From NCBI RefSeq assembly GCF_019399895.1, contig NC_091883.1, forward strand, positions 4,692,377 to 4,756,376: a stretch of 64,000 nucleotides of DNA, read 5' to 3'. This document shows, piece after piece, positions 1-10,484 of the stretch. Origin of the DNA: Cardiocondyla obscurior (taxonomy: Eukaryota; Arthropoda; Insecta; Hymenoptera; Formicidae). The notes under the pieces are model-generated. The model was not told where the DNA came from. It was given only the letters and a program-made list of their open reading frames with translations, and did no database searches. Numbering within the stretch: the first letter of the stretch is position 1; each line of letters starts with the position of its first letter. The position numbers were made by a program, and so were the translations under genes.

Positions 1-1989
1 TTTGATTATTGTTCCGACGCCAGACGCGAGCCCGGCGTTTTTCTCGCCGCGACGGGATCAGGGTGTAGCGTTATCGTTCGGAAGACGATATCTCCCAGAT
101 GTTTACGAGAGTGGCTTCGTCAAGCGGACTCGGGTGCTTGACCCAAATCGGCAGGCCACTCCGACTTGGCCACGAGTCGAACCGCGCGGACGGGTTCTCC
201 GTTCGAAAGGCTGTTTATTTCACTTGCCTCTCTCCCTCCCCTTTTTCGCAAACGCTCGAGACGTTCTCGACGCGATAAATTCTGGACGGAGGGCGATAGA
301 AAGCTCGCATTGTACGGGATGCCCCTTAGACCAATCGCGCAAATTTCCGAGCGGTGGATAATGGAACTCGCGGTAAAAAGAATGGCGGGTGTTCGACAGT
401 TGAGAAACGAATAGTCCTCGAGCTGTCAGCGTTTGGAAATTACGGCCGAAATGGAGACTTGGCGGCGCGCGAATTGCGGGATAAATAAAATCTTAATCTT
501 GAGGCGATTTTAAGCGAGAGGCATTGCGCGAAGAACGTAGTCTCGGGGGGGAAAAAAAAAAGATAAGCTTGTCAACGGCGAGCGTAGAGTTATTAAAAAC
601 GTGCACGTCGGTACATTCAGCTGTCAGAAATAATAATAAAATAATCTCCCGCGCGACTGTCTCGCCGAAGAAAATTCAATCCCGAGTTCCGCGAATAATC
701 TAAACGTGAATTACGTTATCTGGGACACCTTTGTCGAGGTAACAACTGGAGCGGGACAATTACGACTTTAGCGAACTCGAGAAGGGGTAAGAGAGAAGCA
801 CCTAATTATCTTAAATTGCTTCGCGGTATCCGTTTTCTGACCCGTAACAGTAAGTTCTGATAATAAAGCGCGCACGCTCTCGCGGAAGGAAACCGCGCGC
901 GATCTTAGTTGCCACGAAATACCCGCGGGGCATCTCGAATATCTAATGTCGAGCAACATCCATCAATGTGACGACCGATCACTTTAACGACTCGGTCGAC
1001 GTCTGGAAAAGAAACGAGCGCGTCGGAACGAATCCGAGGAACGGCGGAGAGAAGTATTCTAGACGCGCCGATGGTAATCTCCTTAATTTCGTAACCGCCG
1101 TCAGCTGTTTCTAAGATTGCTCCTCGACGAACGGACGGAGAAAAGAAGAAGTAGCGAGAATACGACTTGGTTGAAATAGCAGAGAATGACAATGGCGCGC
1201 GCGTCACGTTACGTCGTTTATTCTTTTTGTTGTAATTGCGTCAGCGTCGATGGTACTTTACACCCGGCGCGATCGGAGAAAGGAAGAATGGAAACGAAGG
1301 CGTCTCTCGGAAGATAGTCGCCAACTGCGCGGATAACGCTTTCAGAAATTCAAATCCGCTTGTTTTACGACACAAATATATTTCGTAGAGTACCGTAAGG
1401 AATAATGTAGGGCTGTCAATGACGGGGAAGGGAGATTCGGTGTATTACGTTTTTTCTTTTACTTTCACGGCGTGCCGCCGTCTGCGAGGAAATCGGGACT
1501 CGGTGCGCCCTGAGGGTGCGGGAGTTTCCGTCGAGAGGGATACTCCTCGCCTCGTTCCGCCGCATTCAACTTTAAAGCCGTTTTTCTCGAAAACTCGATT
1601 CCGGCGAGTACGCCATTGGTATTCCGAGGGGGCTATTCGCTTATCCTCGTCCCTCTGGGCCTTTATCCGGGAAGCGTCTGGCCTCTCCCTCCCTCTTTTC
1701 CTCTCGTCCGATCCGGGCTCGGAAGCACCAAGTCGCCGCCGCGCGCACACGTTCCTTGTCCGGCCAATAACGGTGACGAGACCCCTCGTTGCGCCTCTTC
1801 ATCCGCGACCGGTCATACGGAGAGGGAAGTACCCACTTGTCTTGTCACCCTAACATTAGCCGCATCGCCCGCCGCCTATCGTTCGCACGAAAATAAACAA
1901 TCGCTGTTCGCGCCGCGCCGCCGAGAGCATCTTCCTTCCGCCTCTTCTCTCCATCCTTCCTCGTTTTAATTTCTCCTCCGTTAAAGAAA

Positions 1990-2031
1990 AAACTAAAGAG
2001 GAGATCCCTTTTATAAACTAAAGAAGAGATC
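1990..2031. repeat. Imperfect 25-bp tandem duplication
   Basis: The 17-mer at 1990-2006 (aaactaaagaggagatc) recurs at 2015-2031 with one substitution (aaactaaagaagagatc), giving a 25-base period. It looks like a small replication-slippage duplication. No function is visible. Confidence 0.7.
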
Positions 2032-2342
2032 TCTCCACGCGTCTACGAAACCTCGTAATACGCGGCATTATTTTTATATACCCCGCAGAAAGTTACGCGC
2101 ACCGCGCGATTTACGGTTGCCTATACCGTTTTCGTCTGTATTCAGCGTTTATTTTTATACATTTGCATTGGCATCAAAGCAATAAATTGAAAACGTTGTC
2201 ATTTCGCGCAGGTAAACGTTTTTCGCGGATAAAAATTATTGATGAGTCCCTTTATCGAAGCCGACGTGAAACGTTGCAGCGTAGCAATGTGTTAAAACTG
2301 GAGCGCGAAAATATATAACGCGCGCATCTTTTTAGTAAAGCT

Positions 2343-2368
2343 TCTCTCTCTTTCTCTCTCCCTCTCTA
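2343..2368. repeat. Imperfect CT microsatellite
   Basis: Short run of CT dinucleotides interrupted by TTT and CCC. Its complement is a GA tract of the kind bound by GAGA-type factors in insects, but nothing else here supports a regulatory role. Confidence 0.6.
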
Positions 2369-4196
2369 CGCTGCGGAATTATTTGATAATAAAATAAAAT
2401 GCATTTTTATCTGCTCGCTTCTAATTTATTCTCTCATCATCTTATCACTTTTCGATCCGACGTCGCATCGAAAAAGACTGCCAGGTATGTGCTGACTCGC
2501 GGAAACTCGGCTATCAAACGCGAAATTGCATCTACTCGCGGGCACTTATTGGTATACCGGCGTCGTCAGATTCGCGATCGTGTGTCCGTCCACGACGTCG
2601 ACGTGGAGACCGGCGTCGTTGGCGTCGTCGTAAAATCAAATGAAGCGATCGAAATCCCGTTTCCTCGTCTTTGTGCCACCTCGTCTTCGGTCGCGGGATA
2701 CCGCACGCCGCGCGCTATGTATTTTATTCACCGTTCTACGACCCGTTTGCCGAGACGCGAATAAAAAAACAATGGTAAAAAAAAAAAGGGTGAAGAGGGA
2801 GGGAAAAAAAGCGAACTCCCGATGCAGCCAATCGTGAAGAGCGCGTGCCCGGCATTTAACGCGCCCAACGTTGTAAAATGACAACCAAACGACCGTGTTA
2901 AATAACGAAGGGAAAATTCCGATAACGCCGCAAACACGCGACGCGATCTGTGTTTTTCATTGATTTCCGAAGGGAATATTTGTTTCGGCTCGCGATCGGG
3001 GGGTTTATAAACTTGGAAAATTATTTCGTCCGTTTGACGCATATTTCTGCCGCCTCGGTGAAAGCAGCGAAGACGCGGTCGCTAACCAAGCTAACGGGGT
3101 GAATAAATGTGAAGGTAATAAAGAGAAATCTCCGCGCTGCCAGCGAGAGCAATAAAAGGTAACGAGAACTTCGCGATCTCATCTCGATGAAAAAGATGCT
3201 GAGGGAAATTTATGCAAAACGCCGCGCGCCGGGTCAAGAATCGTCGCGAATCTAACGGGAAATTAATACATCGCGCTCGCAGTTCGTATTTCTCCGTGCC
3301 CGGCGTCGTCATGAATATCAAGCTAGCGGGGATGAGGACGACGACGATGACGCTGGCATCGGCGACGAAGAGCGGAGTTTCGGCGAGTGCGTCGGCTCGC
3401 GTAACGAACGAGTCTTTTCTGCTGAGCGGAATACAAACTGCGCATTGACTCGGGCTCGTTCCCCGTTTTCCGCGGGCCACCACCCTCGCGTCACCCTCGG
3501 CACGTGCAGACGCACTCGCGGGGGCTAGATTCGGAATTCGCTTCCCCCTTTCCTCCCCGAAACGAGAGGCTGCTTCAGCGCGACGAACGTGTCCGTTGGT
3601 ATATAACCGGCTCTCCCCTGTCGCCCGTCACCTCGTCCCTCTCGATCATCCCTTCCGTCGTTGAGCATCCTCCCCCGCGCTTCCGTCGGTCGTCACCGGC
3701 TGCGCCTGCTTCCTGGCGGCGAAAGCAACGCGCGCGCGACATAATGCGTTACACGCAACACGCACCGCGCCCCCAACGCGATGACCAGCGTGCCGTGAAG
3801 AGGGCATCGGCCGCGATGATTTTTTAATCGCGCGGCGCACGCTGGCCACCCTACGAAAAGCACACAGCAACGCTCAACGATGTTTTTATTGCACCGCCCG
3901 ACGATGTTTTTCACTCTTCATTTCGCCCAATCTTCACACGTTACGCGAGGGTGCGTCGTGGACCCATTACGATTCATAATGCCGTTTATTAGAGCGCGCA
4001 ATCCGTCGAGCACGGCCTCGAAGCGATTTGAGCACACGTCGAACAGCGGGGCGCGTGAAATAAACGCGGATCGTCTACGTCTGTACAATTTCTGCATTTA
4101 TTTACTCTTATACGTCTAAGTGCCCAGAGATGCAATTTCCATCACACGGACGCGATGCAACTCCGCTGTGTGGTCTAGCGCGGATTTTAGATACTA

Positions 4197-4318
4197 AGCG
4201 AGAGAATGGGAGAGCAAAAGAGAGAGAAAGAGAAAAAAAAAATTACATATAAGAGTAGCGAGAAGCAAGAGCAAGAGATAAGAAGGCAGAAGCCAAGAGC
4301 AGAGAAGTAAGAGATGGG
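4197..4318 (+). repeat. Purine-rich low-complexity tract
   Basis: About 120 bases almost entirely of A and G on the + strand, including GAGAGAGAAAGAG and repeated GCAAGAGCAAGAG units, with a ten-A run at about 4234-4243. This is low-complexity DNA. Long homopurine tracts can form triplexes or attract GAGA-binding proteins, but neither is shown here. Confidence 0.65.
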
Positions 4319-7300
4319 AATTAATGGAAGAGGGCCGAGGAATTCCATGTTCGCTGGCTGTTTCCTGTCGGAGAGTCGTGTACGAGACGTTTCGGAAATC
4401 CAGAGATTAGTGCGGCGAGCGGTAAGAGGACGACTCCTCTCGAGCAATTTGTTCGTACTTAAGACTCGCTGTCGGTCCGCGTACGCGAGATAAAAGAAGC
4501 ACGCTGCGGGCATTAAGTATATGTAAGCAAGTGCCGCGGCGGCGGCGACGGCACGAGAAATATATCGACCTCGCCCAAAGAGGAATGTCCTCGTCGCGAT
4601 GCGACGGCACCGGGATCGTATCCGAATGTCTGGGAAAATGAGAAACGGGTCGTCCGGGCGCGGGGAGGGGTCCCCGAGTGAATTCGGGACGAGACGACGA
4701 TAGGAGATTGGAATGCGGCGCGTGCAGTGCGTCGAAAACGTGCCGCGGCATTTTCCTTCGGCGCCCGACGCTTTCTCCTCGACGTTGCGACCGTGGACGC
4801 TCGTTCTGACAAGGACTTATCTCGACGGGCGCGAGTTAATTAGCAAGATTAATTGAACGCGTTAGATATATATCTATTATTTTTTTAACGCTATAATATA
4901 TTTGTTCTTTTTTATTCGATATTTACAGCGGCGCAGTCTTGTAGCTTTCAACAAACTTCCATTACCGAATTATCTCTCCTTCGTTCGCGTAATTAAATGT
5001 TTTCAAGGTGTAATAAGTTCCCCGAACAATGGGCGGTATCCGTTATCCGTATATCTCGTCTCATTTCCCTCTTGCGTTCTTTACTGTATTATCTTCTCAA
5101 ATTCAAACTCTCTTGGAAACGTGTATATTGAGATTTCCCGTTTTATCGCTCCACCGCTCGCGCGTATAGTTTTCGCCCCCGGATTCACCGGTGCTTTAAT
5201 TAATTTTATCCCCGCGATTTAGGCCCGAGTGCATTTAATTAATAAGCGGAAGCGGCCGGTTGCGCTCTCCAAGTCCAAGTGGCGATTCGCCGGCGTCGAC
5301 GCTGACTGACTCTCGTCGATAATGATTACCGCGGACATTCGTTGAAACAGCAGGGCTCGCACCGTATATATCGATTCGCTTCTCGCGACGTTTTCCTCGC
5401 ACACGCCGGCCGTCCCGGCCCGGCATTCGATTCGATTTAGCGAGCGTGCACAGGGCGAGCGCTCCAGGATGTAGTCTATAATCACTTCCTCTGCCTAGCC
5501 AGCCCGATTGGGTGGTAGAGGCTGAGGGGTCGTTCTCGTTGCACATATCCGCCGCGCGTGTATGTACACAACGCCGGGGACACGATCGATTCCGCCGATC
5601 AATGTTCCCTAATACAGGGTGTCTGGTAATTGCTGCCAGCGGTAGTGGCGCAACCTTAGGACAGCACAAATAGCCGACGGGTAATCTTGTATGGCCGGGC
5701 GGGATTTCGAGATACTTAATGTAGTCCGGATTCTACGGACGCGCGCATACGCTCGCCGTTCGGGCAGCTCGACGCGTAGTCGCGCGCGGTGAAGTAACCG
5801 CGTTATCTAATTACGGGGACTACGCGCGTCCCACATTACGTAGCGGCGAACAAACTGCAAGTCGGGAAGGTGTAAAATATTTTATGCGCGTGTCAAGGAC
5901 TTGGCTCGTGTAAGGCTCTCGCGCGGCCGCATAACAGCTTCGTTATACCGTCGATTTATGCACTTGAATTAAACGACCGCCTCGGGCTCTCGGGGAAGAC
6001 GCCGCGAGGACTCGGCGCGGAATACCCTCGCAGTTTCGAATTAAACGAATTAAGCTGCTGCATACGCGAGGAGCTCACGAGGGCGACGGACCCGAACGCG
6101 CGAGGAAACCGGCGGATGCGAATTCACATGGTCTTAGCCCGGGGCGTCGCGCTACCACCCTCGGAACCGTCTCTAATTAATAGTTACTAAGAGACGAGAG
6201 CCGGGAGAATATTACCTGTCCTGCGAGGTACGACGTGCCGATTGTCCGGCAGCGACAGGCGTCGCGACGCGAGCTGGAAATTCGCCGCGAAGAGAGAATT
6301 TTTCGATACTCCAGGGGGTTTCTGGTTTTATCTAGCAACGCGGTCGAAACGAAACGTCGAAATGAGATGCGAGAGTGTCGGAGCGTTGAAGAAGCGTCAG
6401 CTGCGCGACGAGGGAGTCGAGGATATTACAATAATACGAAACCGAGCTCGCGAACGGACCATCCGGCTACAGACGTTTGTTCGCGACCATCCCACTGTCA
6501 AAACAAATATCATTTTCGAGACGACGTCGCTCGCGCGCAATGGAAGCTTAATATTATTCTTCGGCGATAAGGATAACGCCTTCGAGTACGCGAGAATTAT
6601 AAGCGCAACGAGGGAACGCCGGCAGGTGTCATTTTGTACGAAGAATACGTGGAACACTTAAAAGCACGCCGCTGAATAGCGATAAAACCGTTTCAATTAG
6701 CATTTCGCCGAAGTTCCAGAGAGCCGCGGCGTCGAAAGGAAGGTTTGTAGCGGCAGTTACGTTGCCAGCGAGTCGAATGAATGCGTGGAGCACTCTTTTT
6801 TCCGTGCTGGCTAGTTTATCTCGCCTTTCAGGGGATCTTGCGTAAGAAAGTAAACGCTGTGATTCGATAGAGCGTCGCGGGTAAAGCGTCGCTCGAGACC
6901 CTGTTCCTTATTTAGAATTTGCGCGATCGAAGTCGGGACTATACGAAGACTATAAGCGGTCGCGTGCATTTCTAATTTATCGCGCCGTTCCATATCGAGA
7001 TAACACGCGCAACGGAAGAGGATGAATCGGCGGCAGTTCTGTGTTACCGAATCAGATACACGGACTCGGCCGTCTGTTCTGAATTTTACATTTAAAAAAC
7101 GCGCGAAAAAGATTTTCGTTCGGCCAGCTTTGCGCTCGGCAATTGCCTATCGAAACAAACATTGATTTTAATATCGATACGCGTGCCCGCAATTTTTTTT
7201 TGGGATCTGCGATTCTAATTTTGTGAAAAAAAAGAAAAATTCAATATGTAGGAATATTCGTGACAAAATATATCAGATTAGAATATTAGAATATTTTCCG

Positions 7301-8584
7301 TCTGGAAAAATATTTTGCGGGAATATATGGTGTTTCATATTGATTTTCTGAATCAAAACCGGCGAGAAGAATCTTGCGTGTATTAGCATTTCAAAACCTC
7401 GCGGCTATATTTTGAAATGTTTTCCTAGATAATATTAAACGTTCATTACAACAGAAACGCTAATGATTTTAATAACGAATATTATGCAAAACAATCTCTT
7501 CCTCGGAAACATCTTTGCGCGTAAAATAAAACTCATATATTTTCTGCGTTGCAACTTGATTATTACGACAAAGTGCATTTCTAAAGGAGAAAATTCTTTA
7601 CGAAGTGAAGTCGCGTTATACTTATTAAATCTCTAGCTTTCGAATATCACGGCAATATTATCTAATAAAATTTTCTAAATAATAAAATTCGTCGGGGTTG
7701 AAAACGAGTCCCAGGCCGAAGATGTACAGAGACAAACAGTCGAGAGTTACGTCGGGCGAGAGTTGCGCGGACAAAAAACCAAAATAAACATAGCCAGCGG
7801 CCAAGCTCCGCGCGTCACGTTCGTAGAAACTGGGCGGGCGTAGGATAAAAAACAATCTCCGATGCTCTGAGTCGTTTACGCGGCGTACGAAAGCGGGATC
7901 CTCCGGCGTGTAATCCGAGTGGATAATGGACGATGGTAGGAGGAGAGGAGTGAAAGAGGCTCTCTCCTCTCTCGACGGGACGGGGTTCCGGGCGACCGGA
8001 GGCGGCGAACTCCGCGGGAACGGACCGGGCGAGGATCGGTGCAAATGGAAGCGACCGTTTCGTAGGTCGGGCTGTTAGACACATCCTACGTACGCGAACG
8101 GAAAGGTCGGTCGGCAAGCATTTGCGAGCGAAGTTGGTTGCGCGTTCCGTCGCGAGCCGAGGGGAACCGAAGGCGGCCGAGTCGAACGAAGCCTCTGCGC
8201 CTCCACGGCTTGCGAGTGGCAGCATCGCCCCTCCACATCCAGTCGTACCGCGATTGTTATAGTGTTCACTTCGTACGCGCGCTTCCCCGTGCTTTTTCTC
8301 CCTCGTAACGGCCGGACGTGCTATCCCAGGTCCGAGAAACGCGGTAAAGCGGGCGTTTCGTATCGCTGGCCCTCGAACCTTTCTCTTTTCTCCCGTCTCC
8401 CCTTCGCCTTTTCGTCGCTGCCGAAATCTCGCGCGGCGGCGACGACCGCCACGAAATTTGCCGTCGCCGGCGGACGGTTAGTACCCTCGTCCACTCGGTC
8501 GTCCCGTTACGCTGTTGGAGACGTCGAATTAGTCGAAAGGCAACGCCAAAGTCGCGAAAGAAGGTGAAAACGAAAAGTGCGCGG

Positions 8585-8602
8585 GCCGCCGCCGCCGCCG
8601 CC
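8585..8602. repeat. (GCC)6 trinucleotide repeat
   Basis: Six perfect GCC units in the presumed 5' leader. Read in one + frame they would encode an alanine run, but that frame has no ATG start and no support as coding sequence. As a leader element it could form GC-rich structure. Confidence 0.75.
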
Positions 8603-8772
8603 GCGGGCAGCGCGAAGTCTCGGCCACGACGCGCTGACAACTTGAACGTTAGCGTGGACGAGGGTACGCGCGGCCACGTTCAGGCCGACGCGCGGTCTCG
8701 TCGTCGGAATCGCGGAGTGGTGAGGTCGAAATTAGTTACGCTACCGGGGCCGAGAGCCTGCGTGCGGCGAGG

Positions 8773-8811
8773 ATGGACTCCAGATGGACGATGACGCCGC
8801 GACGTCTGTAA
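8773..8811 (+). other. Possible upstream ORF 1 (12 codons plus stop)
   Basis: ATG at 8773 opens a short frame ending in TAA at 8809-8811, upstream of and separate from the main start at 8995. If transcription begins 5' of it, it would be an upstream ORF able to reduce translation of the main frame. That it lies in the mature leader is inferred; the transcription start is unknown. Confidence 0.3.
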
Positions 8812-8882
8812 CGGTCGTTCTTGTCGCCCGCCGTGTCCTCGACGGTATCAGGTCCGCCGTATCGACGTGCGTCGCGCGGGTT

Positions 8883-8903
8883 ATGACGCGCTGTGCCGTT
8901 TAG
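8883..8903 (+). other. Possible upstream ORF 2 (6 codons plus stop)
   Basis: ATG at 8883 followed by five sense codons and TAG at 8901-8903. It ends 91 bases before the main start, a spacing compatible with reinitiation. Its presence in the mRNA is inferred. Confidence 0.3.
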
Positions 8904-8948
8904 GGACGCTCGACATAGCGCTCGCAATCCGAGTCCGTGTAGCCGCGA

Positions 8949-8976
8949 GTGCGTGCGTGCGTGTGTGTGTGCGCGT
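8949..8976. repeat. GTGC/GT microsatellite in 5' leader
   Basis: Alternating (GTGC)n then (GT)n, ending about 19 bases before the start codon at 8995. Alternating purine-pyrimidine tracts like this are often length-polymorphic and can adopt Z-DNA. Confidence 0.7.
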
Positions 8977-8994
8977 AACCGACACGCGACAGCG

Positions 8995-9682
8995 ATGAAT
9001 ACCGACTCGGCCGACTCCTGGTCGGCGGGATCGTCGCCGGGCTGCCTGGTGGCCACGTCGCGACCGCGGAAGTGCCGCGACGCGAAGGTCGCCGGCCTCA
9101 ACTGGGCGATGTGCGTTCTCTGCGTGGCGAGCTTGGCCGTGTCCGGCGTGCTTCTTTATCGCGAGCTCGCTCTCGAGTCCAGGATCGCGAGCCTCGAGGC
9201 GCGCTGTTCGCGCGTCGAAGGTACGACGTCGTCGCCGTCGGCGCGGGACGTCCAGCTGGTCGAGGACGTACGGATTCTCAAGACGCAGATGAAGGAACAG
9301 CTGCGGCTGGTGGAACACCTGAGGGACGTTCAGCCGCTGGCGGAGGACGTGAGAAAACTCGAGGCTCAGGTACAAGAGCATCTGCGGCTGGTGGAACGTC
9401 TCAAAAACGCGACTTCGTCGGTAAGGGACGTCCAATTGCTCGCCGAGGATATTCGGAAATTCAAGACCCAGATCCAGGAACAGTTGCGGCAGATGGAGCG
9501 TCTTAAGGATTCCACGTCGTCGCCGGCGTCGCGGGATGTCGCGGAGGATATGCAGAGGTTCAAGACGGAAGTGCAGGATCAACTTCAACAGATGAAGCAG
9601 AAGCTGCACGACGACATGGAGTACGTCAGCACCTGGCTCTTCAGGCCCAAACGCGATATCTCCGAGTGTAATTGTCCACCAG
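8995..9682 (+). CDS. First coding exon of a transmembrane collagen-like (type II membrane) protein, partial
   Basis: N-terminal 229 residues plus the first base of a glycine codon. I start at 8995 because it is the first in-frame ATG after the in-frame TGA at 8884-8886 and has a purine at -3. Seen in order: a polar cytoplasmic tail with a basic cluster (R23, R25, K26, R28, K31); one hydrophobic segment, about 36-55 (starts NWAMCVLCVA); a charged coiled coil from about 57 with four degenerate repeats (85-110, 111-144, 145-180, 181-214) each opening with DV; an N-glycosylation sequon N138-A-T; a furin-type site R217-P-K-R220; then CNCPP and a donor splitting a Gly codon. Positive-inside topology and this order match membrane collagens XIII/XXIII/XXV, whose ectodomains are shed by furin-type proteases, and the insect CG42342 group. 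A colmedin (gliomedin/UNC-122 type) or cuticle-collagen-like protein is possible. The Gly-X-Y exons are not in view, so the collagen call is inferred. Confidence 0.72.
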
Positions 9683-9688
9683 GTAAGT
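9683..9688 (+). other. 5' splice donor (AG|GTAAGT), phase 1
   Basis: The exon ends ...CCACCAG and the intron begins GTAAGT, a full match to the metazoan donor consensus. The break falls after base 1 of a codon beginning G, right after Cys-Pro-Pro, so a following exon starting with G would complete glycine and start a Gly-X-Y run. Downstream composition turns abruptly AT-rich, as expected at an exon-intron edge. Unspliced, the frame adds about 33 residues and stops at 9781-9783. Confidence 0.8.
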
Positions 9689-9817
9689 CATCTCATTTAC
9701 AAATGCGTTTGCACTTGATCGCGACGTATTTTTTAATTGTAATTAATTTTGAAGTACCTAATTTATCGATCGGCTTTGTATAATGATCGTTAATAGTTTT
9801 GATAAAGTCGTTCATGA

Positions 9818-9891
9818 AATAAATATATTGTATGTATTTTATATTAAGTATGTTTTTTTTTTTAATAAGTTATACATATGTTGTAAATAAA
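9818..9891 (+). terminator. Possible intronic polyadenylation region (two AATAAA signals)
   Basis: AATAAA occurs at 9818-9823 and again at 9886-9891. Between them lies a GU/U-rich stretch (about 9828-9863) ending in a long T run. The first signal is 35 bases beyond the in-frame stop that an unspliced transcript would reach. The arrangement is what an intronic poly(A) site would look like. The surrounding DNA is AT-rich, so chance occurrence is quite possible. Confidence 0.25.
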
Positions 9892-10445
9892 ATAATTTAA
9901 AAGCTGAACAATTATTTTTAAAATAAATTTCATTTGAATGATTAATTAATTTGAACTCAAAGTATCGATAAATTATTCTAATGTGTTTTTATGTATATTT
10001 TTTATGATGCTGTTTGATGATAAGTAATATTTTTTGGGTGGGTAATACGATTGATTAAAAATTCGGAATGTAGCAAAATCATCGATCAGCTTATTCAATA
10101 AGTGCACCGGCGTGCTAGTCTTTTTCACAGTGGTCAGGTTACTTTTCGCAAAATCGCACGCTCGACGTATATGTTGTCCGACTTTCTTTTGATGATTTTT
10201 TTACACGACTCTGTGTGTCTTTCGAAAACGCGGATATGTAAAGGGACTTCTAACAAAGGCGATCAATCGTCGATACGCGGACGTCGCGATGTGTTAATCG
10301 CATAGGTTAGACGAACGATAAAAACAGGCGTCGTACATAAATATATGAGTAGTAAATTTTCTCTCTACATTATTTTCACACTCAGGAAATGTAGCGTGTA
10401 ACTGATTGTCGAGACGTTTAATCAGAAATTGAGAAGTTACGAAAC

Positions 10446-10484
10446 AAAAAAAAAAATATATAAAATAAAATAAAATAAAAAAAA
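10446..10484. repeat. A-rich (AAAAT)n low-complexity tract
   Basis: Poly-A run followed by TATATA and several AAAAT units, then more A. Simple sequence in the AT-rich part after the exon. Confidence 0.7.

Larger units (their letters stand above)
1..7879. other. Upstream region without a recognisable gene
   Basis: No coding region is convincing here on either strand. Open frames of 100-145 codons occur, but they overlap on opposite strands, show no known motif, and fit CpG-rich DNA that is poor in stop codons. Visible content: a 25-bp imperfect duplication near 1990, a CT-rich stretch near 2343, a purine tract at 4197-4318, a possible transposon end near 5615, and a clearly AT-richer patch at about 7180-7660. 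It is probably intergenic DNA upstream of the gene whose first coding exon begins at 8995. An unrecognised short exon or regulatory element cannot be excluded. Confidence 0.5.
7880..8994 (+). promoter_or_regulatory. CpG-rich promoter / 5' leader region (inferred)
   Basis: This kilobase immediately precedes the only good coding exon and is markedly GC- and CpG-rich compared with the AT-rich patch before it (about 7180-7660). Stop codons are so rare that frames stay open on both strands, which creates several spurious ORFs. I see no TATA box or canonical arthropod initiator at a diagnostic place, so the transcription start cannot be fixed. The assignment rests on position and composition only. 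The stretch contains a GCC repeat, a GT-rich repeat and two potential upstream ORFs. A 5' untranslated intron within it is possible. Confidence 0.4.

Noticed and set aside
8893..8994. Extension of the coding frame upstream of the ATG at 8995
   Set aside because: The open frame continues back to 8887, but the only candidate start there is GTG at 8893, which is not used for normal initiation in animals. The extra residues are cysteine/arginine-rich and come from a GT-rich repeat.
8881..9609. 242-codon open frame on the - strand opposite the membrane-protein exon
   Set aside because: It is the antisense shadow of a GC-rich coding exon with repeats. The + strand frame has a membrane segment, heptads and a donor, while the antisense peptide only mirrors the repeats and has no motif.
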